This document shows, piece by piece, positions 19,942 through 31,548 of a stretch of 64,000 nt of DNA. Source of the DNA: Alloascoidea africana (taxonomy: Eukaryota; Ascomycota; Alloascoideomycetes; Alloascoideales; Alloascoideaceae). Where the stretch lies: positions 1-64,000 of the forward strand of contig JAKTTT010000082.1 in the NCBI GenBank assembly GCA_030581615.1. The letters run 5' to 3'. The notes beneath the pieces were generated by a model. It was not told where the DNA came from. It saw only the letters and a program-made list of their open reading frames with translations, and did no database searches. The translations under genes and the position numbers were made by a program. Numbering within the stretch: the first letter of the stretch is position 1; each line of letters starts with the position of its first letter.

Positions 19942-22572
19942 GGTGTTCTTTAATTTGATACTCCAGATGACCCAGAATAAGATGAAATGGCAGTGAAAAC
20001 AGATCGAGCACTTTGGTATTTTCTATGGCATCAAGGGCAGGCGAGGGGGAGGAAAAAAGAAGAACAGCCAATGTGGGTCGTAAAAAAAGATGGGAAGGAA
20101 GGGAAAGAATAGGATTCGGGGATGTTTTGGGTTTTTGGTTAGGTTTTCGACCAGGCTCCGCGCTAAATGCCGCTTTTAATATTCGCTAACACGTACCTTT
20201 CATTAGAGACCAGTATTAAATACCGTGTGAGCCCTCGGAACTCCAGATAACATTTGAGAACAAGTTTCTTTATCCTATCGACTGTTCAGTTTCTGAAAAA
20301 GCCGTCCATAGCCTGGGTACCGAGTTTAGAACAGAACTGGAGACAGTAAACGGCCCATCAGATAAACACAAGATGAGATTTACATCTCTTTCTAACTTTT
20401 ATGACGCTTTTTATTTTTATTTTGGTTTTCCTACGTAAACTGTGTATATGTAAGGTGAGATAGGGGAGAGTAGGGAATGCAGACGTTCCTGGTTGGGTTC
20501 TATCTTTTGGACTTTCCACGTTTGTGTTTGACTATACGTGCTCTGCAATCTTCCAGGCAGATATCGCAGTCATGGAGCGGTCTTGATCCGTGTATGCCTA
20601 TTGCGGAGCTGCTATAAGGATCTTTATTACGATCTGTCTACCCAATGTCAATGTCAATGTCAAACGGTTGGGTAAGCAGAAGCGAAGGGAAAAACAGAGA
20701 CGCCCTGAGGCCTGGAGATAAGGTCAGAATCTTCTTCACATCCCATGCTTCTATTGTAAGTAGACTACGTGCCCCAACAGAAATCAGATGATTTGGCCAA
20801 GCAAATCAAGTATGCGTTCCATTCCCACTGCTTTCTTCCGATCAATTGGGCATTGAATCCCACGATTGGGAAAATACTCTGATCGTCGGTGCCGGAGCCA
20901 AACTTACCAGCCAGCGGAAATATTGGTCCAATTGCTTCTAAAGTTTGCCAGCGCTAGGATTATTTCGGTGTTTATGCTGGTGAATGCCCTCCATTTTCTC
21001 CAGATTTAACGGTTGGAGTCTTCCATAAGCTCTGCTTTCAACGACTAACGTTGGGAAATATCCCAGCAAGTCGGAGCTGAGACGTAGGAAAAGTCTGCAG
21101 AGCCATCTGTCCACTCCAGCTTGTTTCTAAATTCCTTTCAGCTTTATCGGGGAGAAAGTTCGGTCTCTCCACCTTTTCCCCCCACATCCCATGCCACGCG
21201 TTGAACCCAAACCGCGGCGCTTGGAAGTCACCTGTTGCGACGAAGCTAGCCAAAGCCTTGGAAGCGATCTATTTGCAGTGCTCAACAATAACGTGGCTTT
21301 CTATTGGTTCTGTTTCCATGTACAGGAGAGGGTGGTTGCAAGAGAAAGGTGGTTTTTATTGTAACTGTCTCCAAATGTGCCTCAGATCCGTTCTTTTCCG
21401 GCTTTCTTTATAGATCATGAGTTAAAAATGAAGAGTTCCATACGCCATGCAATCTAGCCTTTGGGTACATGATTCAGGCAATGAATACTACAATGAGACA
21501 ATACCAGCTGGACTTCCAACCCGTTGCAGGTTCATTATTCGTTCTCTGGCATGGTTATGGTAAGACACTCGAGAGCATACTCAGGAGCGTACCATGGAAC
21601 GCCTACTCCGGCTTCCAGAAAGCTACGTTTGCACACGTTTAGAGATGACTCCTGCTTTAAACTGCTATCCAGAGAAGAAAACGTGCACTTAAATTGCTCG
21701 CGGTTTACATCGCAAAATCGTTTTAATCCGCAATTGGCTCTATCGATCTCTTTATACCGCTTCCCATTTTTTGCCAATTTCTCAAAGAGAGCCGATGTCT
21801 GTAACTTTTCAAACGAAAGGGTAAAACAAAAAACGTGAAATAAAAACATGTCCCACATTCCGATGCTTCTTTACTGTTTGTTACACTATTATCATTATTT
21901 GCTATTCCAATCATGGTCATTATCAGGGAGGCCAGGATTGCTTGTAGTGTCCTTAGTCCACCAAGCTGCTTTTGACAAATTGTGGGGTAGAACAATACAA
22001 TCTATAGCGGAATAGTTCAAAGAGTAATATCATTTTAGAAAGATTTTTAACCCCACTGTGTCTTATATTCTAGTAGGCTCTTGACGACGGCGTTTGAGCC
22101 CCCGCGTTTTCTATAATAATTAGCGTGAAAAATGGCTTAAAAATATGCTGTATAATGGAACTTGAGATTGTAGTTTGTAATTATTATTCTTTGTTTATGC
22201 CGACATAGTGTAAAGTCTCCCTTTTGTAATCTTCACAATTGTTTAATAGATGGTGGTCTTATGACCCTCACAGTCGCAGATAAAGTTACAAAACACCACT
22301 ATGGAATTGCTTCATTTGCCATGACCTTTTCTAATCGTGGACACACTAAGGTGAAATGATTAAAATATAATTTCGCCGTGAAATTGTCATAGAACTCTGA
22401 ACCATAAGAGCATAGAATTTCAAGCCTGTTCGTTATGGATCATAAAGCTTTGCTCATACCGTGAGAGTATTTTTATTGTCACTTGTAACAGCGGCTAATA
22501 TTAAGAGTCTAAAGGGAAACGCAACCTTCCTTTTCACCTTTCATTGTTTTAATTATTCCCAAATTTGGGAAT
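19942..22572. promoter_or_regulatory. Long gene-poor region upstream of the HMG-box gene
   Basis: 2.6 kb with only short open frames of no recognisable family. A triple aatgtc repeat lies at about 20644-20662. As the 5' side of a transcription-factor gene it may be an extended promoter or encode a non-coding RNA; neither is shown by the sequence. Confidence 0.35.
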
Positions 22573-23743
22573 CTAGTAAACTTCAATATCTTTTCTTTGT
22601 CTAGCTTTCAATTCTCGTAATTGCTCAACCTTGGCAAACAAGCTGTTGATGTGGTACAATTTAGTAATAGCGTGCAAGTCAGGAGTCAGGCTAATAAATG
22701 GCTCAAAGTCCACTTTAGTTAGTGGAAGAACTTCAATGCAAAAAAACGTTTAACTCACAATAGTCGCTTACAACGTGTCTTACCATAATTCCTCGTAGTT
22801 GAATGGCTAGAGGCGTGGCAGTACTTGAATGCTGGGTTCAGTCAAGTAAATGACCGGAAAAATTATTACCTCTTCGGTAGTCCGCAAGTTTCTGATTCTT
22901 ATTTGCCGTGCTTTTCGTTAACCGTATCAACTACCTTACAGTAGCACAATAAATTTGGTCACAGTTCTCTCCACATTGTGTGATGACTTCCATTGACCTT
23001 TGATATTTCAACATCCTGCGAAATGAAAAGCATTAGTTTAGCATCCCAGAAAATAAGCTAGAGATTGAGCAAAAATATTGTCAGATGGAGCAGATACAAA
23101 GCCGATCTAGTATCAAAAGCTTGACGTGTGAAAATATATTTAAGCTCTTACATACAAGACCAGAGGCGTGCAATACAATGTACACAGCTACCGTAGAAGC
23201 TTGGGGTGAAAATCCAAAACATTTTATTAAACTTAATAAAAAAGAATCTAAGATCTCTTGCCTTTTTTGTTTGTTACTTCTAGTATTTCCTCCAAAATAT
23301 TGGCTGCAGCTTTTGCATGTTTGCCCCAGACTCCACAACAATTCTGAGAAGCATTGGACTAAATCTAAAAAAGAGACAAAAAACAAATCAACGCGAAAGG
23401 GAGTAGTTATGGCAAATTACAATTATATACAATCAAAAGAATAAAAACCGAACGAATTAAGAGTACGCCAATTTCTGAAGGAAATAGGTACTTTTCTGAA
23501 TTTGTAGTCATCGATAAATAGATTTTGAGACACCACCCAGAGCGAATATGGAGAAAAATACCCAAAATCTGACCTTCATCTAAACCAATAGTGATAAAAC
23601 TACCACACAAACCTGGTCATTTGAAAGAGTACACGGATTGCATTTAAAATCTATAGTGCCAGTTTATGCCGTTTTGCTATCTGTTGTCTACCCTCGATTA
23701 AAGTCTTCATGCAGTCGACCAGGAGACTTTTCACTTGTAACAT
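22573..23743 (-). pseudogene. Unresolved multi-exon coding remains, possibly BLOC-1 subunit 2-like
   Basis: Short coding-like segments follow each other on the minus strand with splice-like borders: MLQVKSLLVDCMKTLIE (from 23743), HAKAAANILEEILEVTNKK (about 23310), MLKYQRSMEVITQCGENC (about 23010), NQKLADYRR (about 22890), and a clear last segment 22712-22573 (DFEPFISLTPDLHAITKLY..., ending DIEVY and TAG) preceded by an ideal ACTAAC...AAAG acceptor. The order LKY...DFEPFI...L...VEQL resembles BLOC1S2 (SLKYLEMKDI...LQPYLDQI...VAALE). I could not join all segments in frame, so it is either an intron-rich small gene or a relic. It lies 38 bases downstream of the DDT gene, on the same strand. Confidence 0.35.
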
Positions 23744-23780
23744 TAGACATGCATTGTCATATTTGTTCTAAAAGGATACT

Positions 23781-26219
23781 TCAGCGATTACTCGGGTGAT
23801 TCTGCTGTACACCAGGCGGAGAAATCGTTTGGAACTGTTGTAAAGGCGGTAGATGAGGTGTAGTTATCGGCCTGTATTGTTGCTGCTGCTGTAGTTGTTG
23901 TTGTTGCTGTGGGGGTTGCTGCTGCTGCTGCTGCTGCTGTTGAAGAGGAAAAGGTGGTGGGGGCGATGAATAATGATTAGGATCCGGCAGCTTTGGTAGG
24001 GATTCTGCCTGCTGAAACTTCCCATGGGGAGACGAATTCAGAGGCGGAGAACCTTGACTAAATTGGGGTAAAACAGGGGAAGAATGTTGGATATGGGGAG
24101 CATGAATAGTACCCTGCGGCTGCTGCTCAGCGAAGATGAAATTCGAGGGCCGACGGTGATCTGGTGATGGCGACATGCCCATCAGATTTGGTGGAGTGCC
24201 CACTGGCTTGGCCGTGGATGCGTAGCCAAGGTTCATACTACTATTGTGGGTTTGATAGTTTGGAACATTCGAAAACTGTCTAGATGGTGAATACTGAAGC
24301 TGAGGAGATTGGTTTGGAGGTTGGAAAGAGTGAACAGGACTTTGTGGAGGCGGTGGGAAAGTTGAGAATTGGCCTGGCTGTTGAACCACTGGGGTGATAC
24401 GAGGCAGCTGAGGAGATACAGATCCCCTGGAAGTGACAGAGGAGCGACGAATATTGTCATTCAATGCTTCCGGTGATAGTGATGTTTGGGGATGAGGAGG
24501 TAGAATTGGCTTCATGGGTCCATACTGATGTTCATTTAATGCCCGTGGAGATTGCAATGCTTGTGTAAACATGTTCATCCGCTGAATTGCAGAAGCGTCC
24601 CTAATTTCGGACGAAATGCCTTGTCTTGGCTGATTTGGACTCGCTAATGATCGAATATGAGGCAACTGTATCTGTGCTTGTTGATCTAATGGCCGTGGGG
24701 CTTCCAAGGCTTGTGATGGATGAGGAACTTCAGAGTTTATCGGCCTCTCTAGTTTGATGCCGTTAGCACTTCCATTAGTAGTTGCAGACTTGTCGTCAAG
24801 GCTGCCAATGTCAGCATTTTCATTCTTCTGTTCTTCAGGTTCTTCGCTCTTGGGGTTCAACATTGCATCTCTTCTTTTCTGTCTGGCCAGTTCTCGTTCT
24901 TCTCTTAGCTTTTTGTGAACAGCTCTTTGTTCCTCTTCCGAAACACCCTTCACAACCAAACCCATTTCTAACTTTCGTAGCCGTTCCTTTTCATGCCGAA
25001 GTCTTATTCTCTCCTGTCGTTCTTCTTGTATTCTCTTTTCTTCCTCCTTTCTTCTTGTCTCTTCCTCGGCTTTTCTCTTCATCTTTTCTACAATTCGGGA
25101 AGATCTTTTCCGGTTGGCAAGAAGTAGCTCTTTGGACCGCTCCTTTTCTCTGGAGTTGGCCAAAGTTCTACGTCTCACTTCGCTCTGCTCAATCTCAGGA
25201 AGCACCTCTTTCAACAGAAATTTGTGCAGCTGTTTGTTATATGCCGACTTTCCTGATCGGCTCTTCAAATCGACCAAAAACTCTTGCCAGTCAAAAATAG
25301 AAGCACATACACAACTCCATGTAATAGAAACGGGTTCCAGCCCCCATGGGTCAGCGACGCCATTGCTTCCCTCTTCATTGCCAACTTTCGCATTTGACGT
25401 ATTATCCTCCTCGGTATCAGATGTAGGTGTATCTTCTATCACTCTAGAAATTCTAGCGCTTCTTCTTCTCTTACTTTTGCCCGAGTAATATCTATTCTTT
25501 CTTTTCTTTTTTGTAGTGGTTATGGTGGGTTCTTCTTTTTTGGGGTAATTTTCCACTTTGAAGTACAGTCTGTTGTCATCTAGAAGGTAGTATGCACCAT
25601 TTTCCTGTCCATCTGTAAAATCTGACCAGCCCACAGGCTCAATGCGAAACTCGGAAGCGTCTCCGGTCAGAGTATCGACAGATTCTTTGAAAGCTGAAGT
25701 AAACGTGATTTGGGAGGTCAAAAAATATAGAACATCGATCTAGTGAAAAAAGTTAGAACGCGAAAAAAAAATAAATAAACAAAGAGTCACAAATGTTAAA
25801 GTTGAAAATGTACCTTTTCATCGTCGTCCATCTGGCTCCAAGTAATAGGCTCATCTTCAGACCCAAATGCATTGGCCAGATTAACAAAAGTGCCTTTGGA
25901 AATTAAAGAGTCGTAATATTCTCGCGCGTATTTGTCAAAGTTATCGGTGCTACTTCGTATTAGTACCAGAAACAACTGAACCGTTAAAATAAAAAATAGC
26001 CCATACTTGATGTTTTTAAACTTTTTTACAGTGGAGAGTAGCCGAACACGAAAAGAATCAATAAATGCTGGTGGCTGCTGAATGCCTAACATCTCTTCCT
26101 CGAAGACCTGAAAGAATAATGAGCATGATGAGCATTAGTACTAGAACCAAACACCAAAATCACACATAGAAACGCTAAAAGAGGGTGCTTACGTCTATAT
26201 CAATAGGATCGGAGCTCAT
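23781..26219 (-). CDS. DDT/WHIM-type putative chromatin protein with Gln-rich tail, three exons
   Basis: Exons 26219-26193, 26107-25814 and 25739-23781, joined by GTAAGC...TTTCAG and GTACAT...CACTAG introns, give 759 residues. Splicing restores MSSDPIDIDVFEEEML and WSQMDDDEKIDVLYFLTSQ. Residues 20-110 look like a DDT domain (VQLFLVLIRSSTDNFDKYA), followed by a WHIM1-like segment (PVGWSDFTDGQENGAYYLLDDNRLYFKVE region). This arrangement is found in RSF1/CECR2-type subunits of ISWI remodellers. Then come basic nuclear-signal runs, a long charged coiled coil (about 290-400), and a Pro/Gln-rich tail with CAG repeats. No exact yeast orthologue was recognised. Role in chromatin is inferred. Confidence 0.6.
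23880..23941. repeat. CTG/CAG trinucleotide tract coding polyglutamine
   Basis: Two CTG runs (CAG on the coding strand), interrupted by GTTGTTG and GGGG, encode glutamine stretches near the end of the DDT-domain protein. Probably length-variable. Confidence 0.8.
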
Positions 26220-26826
26220 TTTGATTATAGATTTGAAAAAATTACACCATTGGAACATGGTAGCGAATTTCCAGTTGTTGCGCATGTTTGCCAGTCGTGT
26301 CTGGCAAGCAGGGTCTTTTGCAGCTTCCAGAGGCATTACCCAGGACGGTTGCATCTTCGAGAGGAGATTTAGAGTCTCGTCGGACACGATAGAGAGTGAC
26401 TTTAAGGAGAGCTCGCCCGACGACATGGCCAGAGAATACGCAAGTGACAAAACCCGAAGCAGACACAAAAGTCGGTGGTCAAGAGAGAGAGGAAAGCGAC
26501 AAACTCTGAGTGAGGCACACCGTGCCCACGTGTACGCGTGTACGCGTACACGGCAGCACGCGCTTCAGCTGCGTTCTTCCAGTATGAAGAAGACCCAAAA
26601 CCGCCTTTTCCAGTGCATCTTTTCGTTTCTTTCCCTCCAGCTGGAAAGAAGCAGTCTCCTGTTCTCCGGCAATACGGCCTTTCCTCTGCCTCGTTCGTGC
26701 GGCCTGCAATTGCCCTTCTACCCGATTGTTGTGCTCGTCAGGTGCCTCCCCCTTCGTTCTTCCATTCTTCAAACCTTCCTCTCCTCTGACCATCCTCCTG
26801 AACTCCATCCATCCCACCAGGCAGAC
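26220..26826. promoter_or_regulatory. Divergent promoter region with two ACGCGT boxes (DDT gene / KIN1)
   Basis: 607 bases between divergent starts. Two ACGCGT boxes lie 8 bases apart at 26534-26539 and 26542-26547 inside a near-palindrome. ACGCGT is the MBF/MCB element used for G1/S genes in yeasts. The frame of KIN1 is open upstream through this region, but it overlaps the opposite gene and has no conserved protein. Confidence 0.5.
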
Positions 26827-29800
26827 ATGTCACAGGACCAACGCCATAAACGAGCAGTGTCCGCCTCCATTCCCCCCTCGCATTTGTCCGGAATGACGCC
26901 GACTACTCCTCAGAATGGGCCTGGCGTCATGGCTGGGCGGGCTTTCAACCAACAGCCTCTCCAGCTGGTCCAGCCTGAACCAACGGAGCCCATTCCACAA
27001 CAAAGAGCAAACAACGCCCATTCTAGTGCGAAGAATACCAGGGCCAATGGCAGACAGGCCGATCGCAGATCTGCAGAGGCTACATTCCACCGCCGTTCAA
27101 TCGGTGAGTGGGATTTTGTCAAGACTATTGGCGCTGGCTCTATGGGTAAGGTCAAGCTTGCCAAGAACAGGTCCAATCCTCCAAAATACGCCGCAGTCAA
27201 GGTCATCCCTAGGGCTGTTCATGTGTATCTTCGTGAGCACAAGAAGCTGCCAGACCCGAACGACCTCCAGGCAATCCAGAAACAGAAGGCTGAATTGGAG
27301 AAAGAAGAATCTAGAGACTGTAGAACGATCCGTGAGGCCGCAATTGGTAAACTGTTAAATCACAAGAACATTTGCAAGCTGTATGACATGAAACCCATGA
27401 CAAATCACTTTTATATGGTTTTTGAATATGTCAATGGGGGACAGCTTCTGGATTACATTGTTAGTCATGGCTCTTTAAAAGAGAAACAAGCTCGAAAGTT
27501 TGCCAGAAATATTGGCAGTGCCTTGGATTATTGTCATCACCATTCAATTGTCCATCGAGATTTGAAAATTGAAAACATTCTGATCAGCAACGAGGGCGAG
27601 ATTAAAATCATCGATTTTGGTTTATCCAATTTATACAACAAATCGGAACAACTGAAGACTTTTTGCGGGAGTTTATACTTTGCTGCTCCCGAGCTGTTAT
27701 CTGCGCAGTACTATACCGGTCCAGAGGTTGATGTATGGTCTTTTGGAGTTGTTCTCTACGTTTTGGTTTGTGGCAAAGTTCCTTTCGATGACCACTCTAT
27801 CCCAGTGTTACATTCAAAGATCAAGGCTGGAAGAGTCGAGTATCCTGATAACCTGACAAATGAATGCATCCATCTCTTGTCTCGTATGTTGACAGTTGAT
27901 CGGTTTCAACGTGCTACGTTGACGGAGGTTCTGAACCATCCCTGGATGACCAAGTATTACGATGGCCCACCAGATAACTATGTACTTAAAAGAGAACCAT
28001 TGATGCTGCCTCTTGATCCTAAAGTGATTATGGAAATGGATGGCTTTCACTTTGGTCCTCCTGAAAAGATTATGTCTGACCTGACTCAGATTCTTTCCTC
28101 TCCTGAGTATCTTACTTGTGTTAATAACTGGCGTACAAATCAAGAAAGAAAAGAGACCGAGCAAAGGAAAGCATCACTAATCAAGGGAATGGATTTGTAC
28201 AAGAGAATGCGGTCGTACTCATCTTCACTGCACTCTTCGGATCCTTTTTCCAATAGACTGGAGCATCAAGATCCCACAAGCGCATATCACCCTTTAATTT
28301 CTATTTATTTTTTGGCAAGGGAGAAACTGGAACGTGAAAGACATGAAGAGCAACAGACAGCCAGCAAGTTGACAGCTTTGACACCACCGGTTAAACAGGA
28401 AGAAGAACCGTTATCATCATCAACGTTGGTATCGGCAATCAAGAAGAAGCCCTCTACAGAATCATCAAAAGCAAAACAATCTCCACAGGAGATGCAAGAT
28501 CGAACAGCACCTGAAAAAATCAAGACACCAGTAGAAGAACAAATTTCTCCTCAGATTCAAGTTCAGGTTGCCACGCAGACCCCTAATTATGTCACAGCTA
28601 CTCCTAATGAGCACCAAATTTGGCCTAGCGAGCAGCAACAGTATACTCACAAGAGAAACCAAAGCATTAAAAAACCAGTCCAACCTACAATCAGAACAAA
28701 TGATCCAAAGGGGAAAGTGCAACTTGGAGCTTCACAGTACCATCCCATTGCGATATCGCCGCCAATGTCCAGCCCAAGCAAAATGCCCAAACAAAAGGAA
28801 ACTGATTCAAACAGACCCTGGACCAAGCACTCCAAACACTCCCATTCTATTGATACTGGTGGGTCAATTGGATCGATTTTCAGAAGACTTAGCGGACGAC
28901 GAAAGTCCAGAGATGTTTCATCTTCAGCGGCTCAGTCTGCTGGTTATAATAATGCTATCCAATATCAGACTATACCCGATGAAGAGTTACTATCCCCTAT
29001 TACCCCATCAACAACGTCTCAGAGAAGAACATTTACCCCGTCATCTGCTCTGCCACCTGTACCTCAATTTGGTGAAGTTGAAACTTTAGGGAATACCCAC
29101 GTTGGACAATCGCTTTCAGTCCCACCGAGCGCTACTACCGGAAACTTTTCCCCGCGAGGAACGCAAAATGTCCGAATCAAAGAGCGCGAGCGCGAGCGCG
29201 AGCGCGACCACCATCATTTGGCAGTTGGTGAAGACGATAAAGATGGTGACAGAATGGTTGGACTTGGAATCGGAACCCCAACCAGAGATACTTCTGCTGG
29301 CAGAATCAAAGAGGCACACTATCGATCTCAATCTGTGAATCCTGCTATTCTTGGAACTAAAAGAAATGAGCCAGGGCAATCTGCCCATATTGGCGCAATT
29401 GCAATTGCAACTGCAACTGCAACGAAAACTCCCACCAGGATGGTTAGTGCTGGAGGGTTGTTATCAGGGAAGAAGGCACATCCATCTGCTAGGGCCAAAT
29501 CAGTTGGACATGTTCGAAGGGATTCTTTGTCGTTTAAGAATTCGAATGGCAGCATCAAGAAAGGAACGCCGACTATTGGAACGTCGCATGAAGATAATAG
29601 TTTTGAACCTGATGATGAGGTGTTTTATGATGCTTCTCAGTCGTTGAGCCAGCAGAATAGTGGGTCCAGTAAGCATCACGTTGAAAAACGACAACAACCA
29701 ATGTCAGCCACTGTTCCTTCATCAGGTAAAACTGGCATTGCAAAGCACACGATTGTTGAGCAAGATTTGAAAGGAATGCCGTCAATTGAGTATCCAAAAC

Positions 29801-30609
29801 AGGTGTTTCTTAAAGGTTTCTTTAGTGTTTCGACCACATCCACCAAACCTTTGACGTTTATCCGCACCGATATCATTCAGGCATTGACCAAGGCTAAAGT
29901 AGAGTTTAGAGAGGTTAGGGGTGGATTTGTATGCATTTATCGTGTTCAAGGACCACCACCACCACCACCACTGGCAACAGCAGTAGCAGAAGATGAAGGG
30001 TTTTTGCAACCAAGTCGGACAAATGATCAGATAACGTTTAGCCATAGTGATGATACAGGATCATCTAACAATTCTTGTGAAGACCGATCATCACACACTT
30101 CTTATAAAAACCATCAGATGACGCTTTCAGTTTCAAGAACACCTTCATCAAGCCATAGACGGAAGTTTTCCCTGGGATCCGGGTTTTTCGGTTCAAGAAA
30201 GAAAGCCACGGATTTGACCGGTTCTAATGACAACACCTCTTCCACAGTGACTCCTCCTCGTGCGACAGGCATAAATGCAGGATACAATGCGGAAGATTCA
30301 GATCAATCTGTTGAATCTGCGGGGATGGGATATGGCGGTTCAGATATGCTTGGATCAAGACTAGAGCAGAGAATAAGGAGACAACAAAGAAATAATGAGG
30401 CGAATCTGGTCCCAGGTTCTCCAATGACGCCAGGTCTCCCTGGGGGACAAAACAAGTTTTATCAACCGCGGACACCTCTCCAATTTGAGGTTTACATTGT
30501 ACGGATACCATTTCTTAGTTTGCATGGAATCCAATTTAAAAAAATTGTTGGGAATACTTGGCTCTACAAGGAACTCGCCAGCAAGATATTGGATGGATTA
30601 AATCTCTAA
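26827..30609 (+). CDS. KIN1: Ser/Thr protein kinase Kin1/Kin2 (MARK/PAR-1 family)
   Basis: Start set at ATG 26827 (MSQDQRHKRA), because earlier in-frame codons overlap the divergent gene; 1260 residues. The kinase domain spans about 93-370: IGAGSMGKVK, AVKVIPR, HRDLKIEN (about 242), DFGLSN (about 261), APELL, and a long Kin1-type insert between beta strands (HKKLPDPNDLQAI). A long Ser/Pro-rich region follows, with an Arg-Glu repeat, and the C-terminal KA1 domain (about 1215-1260; FEVYIVRIPFLSLHGIQFKK) that binds acidic membranes. Kin1/Kin2 act in exocytosis and ER stress at the plasma membrane. Domain order and length match. Confidence 0.93.
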   Translation: MSQDQRHKRAVSASIPPSHLSGMTPTTPQNGPGVMAGRAFNQQPLQLVQPEPTEPIPQQRANNAHSSAKNTRANGRQADRRSAEATFHRRSIGEWDFVKTIGAGSMGKVKLAKNRSNPPKYAAVKVIPRAVHVYLREHKKLPDPNDLQAIQKQKAELEKEESRDCRTIREAAIGKLLNHKNICKLYDMKPMTNHFYMVFEYVNGGQLLDYIVSHGSLKEKQARKFARNIGSALDYCHHHSIVHRDLKIENILISNEGEIKIIDFGLSNLYNKSEQLKTFCGSLYFAAPELLSAQYYTGPEVDVWSFGVVLYVLVCGKVPFDDHSIPVLHSKIKAGRVEYPDNLTNECIHLLSRMLTVDRFQRATLTEVLNHPWMTKYYDGPPDNYVLKREPLMLPLDPKVIMEMDGFHFGPPEKIMSDLTQILSSPEYLTCVNNWRTNQERKETEQRKASLIKGMDLYKRMRSYSSSLHSSDPFSNRLEHQDPTSAYHPLISIYFLAREKLERERHEEQQTASKLTALTPPVKQEEEPLSSSTLVSAIKKKPSTESSKAKQSPQEMQDRTAPEKIKTPVEEQISPQIQVQVATQTPNYVTATPNEHQIWPSEQQQYTHKRNQSIKKPVQPTIRTNDPKGKVQLGASQYHPIAISPPMSSPSKMPKQKETDSNRPWTKHSKHSHSIDTGGSIGSIFRRLSGRRKSRDVSSSAAQSAGYNNAIQYQTIPDEELLSPITPSTTSQRRTFTPSSALPPVPQFGEVETLGNTHVGQSLSVPPSATTGNFSPRGTQNVRIKERERERERDHHHLAVGEDDKDGDRMVGLGIGTPTRDTSAGRIKEAHYRSQSVNPAILGTKRNEPGQSAHIGAIAIATATATKTPTRMVSAGGLLSGKKAHPSARAKSVGHVRRDSLSFKNSNGSIKKGTPTIGTSHEDNSFEPDDEVFYDASQSLSQQNSGSSKHHVEKRQQPMSATVPSSGKTGIAKHTIVEQDLKGMPSIEYPKQVFLKGFFSVSTTSTKPLTFIRTDIIQALTKAKVEFREVRGGFVCIYRVQGPPPPPPLATAVAEDEGFLQPSRTNDQITFSHSDDTGSSNNSCEDRSSHTSYKNHQMTLSVSRTPSSSHRRKFSLGSGFFGSRKKATDLTGSNDNTSSTVTPPRATGINAGYNAEDSDQSVESAGMGYGGSDMLGSRLEQRIRRQQRNNEANLVPGSPMTPGLPGGQNKFYQPRTPLQFEVYIVRIPFLSLHGIQFKKIVGNTWLYKELASKILDGLNL
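29182..29207. repeat. GAGCGC hexamer repeat inside KIN1
   Basis: A gagcgc tandem run encodes Glu-Arg repeats in the disordered region of the kinase. Confidence 0.7.
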
Positions 30610-31548
30610 TTGTTTGTATGTCTAGGTTCGCTTGTCCCCCCGAGTATATACATACACATTTAGTGACACATTGGACACACAAGCGCACGCACACGCGTAT
30701 CTATTTTTGCACATTCATTTGAAGGCATGACATTTTTGGAAAGTTGGGGAATGGGTATTTTAAGATTTATCTTGAGGATATGATCTCTATGTACTTGACT
30801 CTTTACTTTTGTTACTGTTATTATTATTATTATTATTATTATTCTCATTACTATTAGTATTATTCTTGTTGTCGTTGACTTTTGCTTGCTGTTTTGTTAT
30901 GCTATGTTTTGTTGTTGTTTTTTTGTTTGTTCTGATTTGCTGTTTCTATTCATGTCTAAAAAAACATGGCTTTTCCCATGTTTTCCATACTAACGTTTAG
31001 AAAACAAAATCTCGTTTTCTATTTTAATTTGAGAGTGATAAAGGCAACTCGTTCTTTTAGTAGTATACGTATCAGAACTCTTTATCTCTAAGGCTATCTT
31101 GGATGGGCGTATGGGGGCACCCAGAAGAAAACAGGTGTGATGAGATGAGATGAGATGAGTAGTAGCCTTCGAAAGCCGCCCAGAGCAGAGACAGCACGAA
31201 TCAAGACCAAAGATCAAAACTGGAGTCCTGGACGCAATGGCGGGCCAGAGCGTGTTTGTGTTCCCAAACTTCCCGGGGATGCTGACGTTTTCACGGTTTT
31301 TAAGGGTCTGTTGCGGCGGGTTGGGCAAAAGTCACCGAGTCAGAGTCAGACACAGAGCAAGAGAAGGAAAACAAGCGCTGATAAGACAAACAGCCACTCC
31401 TCAAAAAACCACGGGTCGGCTAGAGCATCTTTAGCTGGCAAGCCCTTGACTCGGTGAAATGTTTATCTCTTTCTGACGAGAGCAATCTTGAGAATCCAAT
31501 ATAACCGTTGCCATTCCCCTTTTTCTCTTCCCTACAAAGTGCCCCATC
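30610..31548. other. Spacer between KIN1 and the ammonia-lyase-like gene, with simple repeats
   Basis: 939 bases. A TTA trinucleotide run lies at 30818-30843 and a tgaga pentamer run at 31138-31159. Two overlapping short ATG frames (31155-31457 and 31237-31434) show no family features and are probably leader or promoter sequence. The part before 31549 holds the promoter of the downstream enzyme gene. Confidence 0.5.

Noticed and set aside
21535-21858. 107-residue ATG frame on the minus strand
   Set aside because: No family features, overlapping frames on both strands, and an expected chance length in AT-rich DNA.
26185-26826. 214-residue N-terminal extension of the Kin1 frame
   Set aside because: It overlaps the first exon of the divergent DDT gene and the promoter boxes and has no conserved sequence; ATG 26827 fits the family.
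31155-31457. Two overlapping short ATG frames upstream of the ammonia-lyase-like gene
   Set aside because: Basic, low-complexity products without known motifs; more likely leader sequence.
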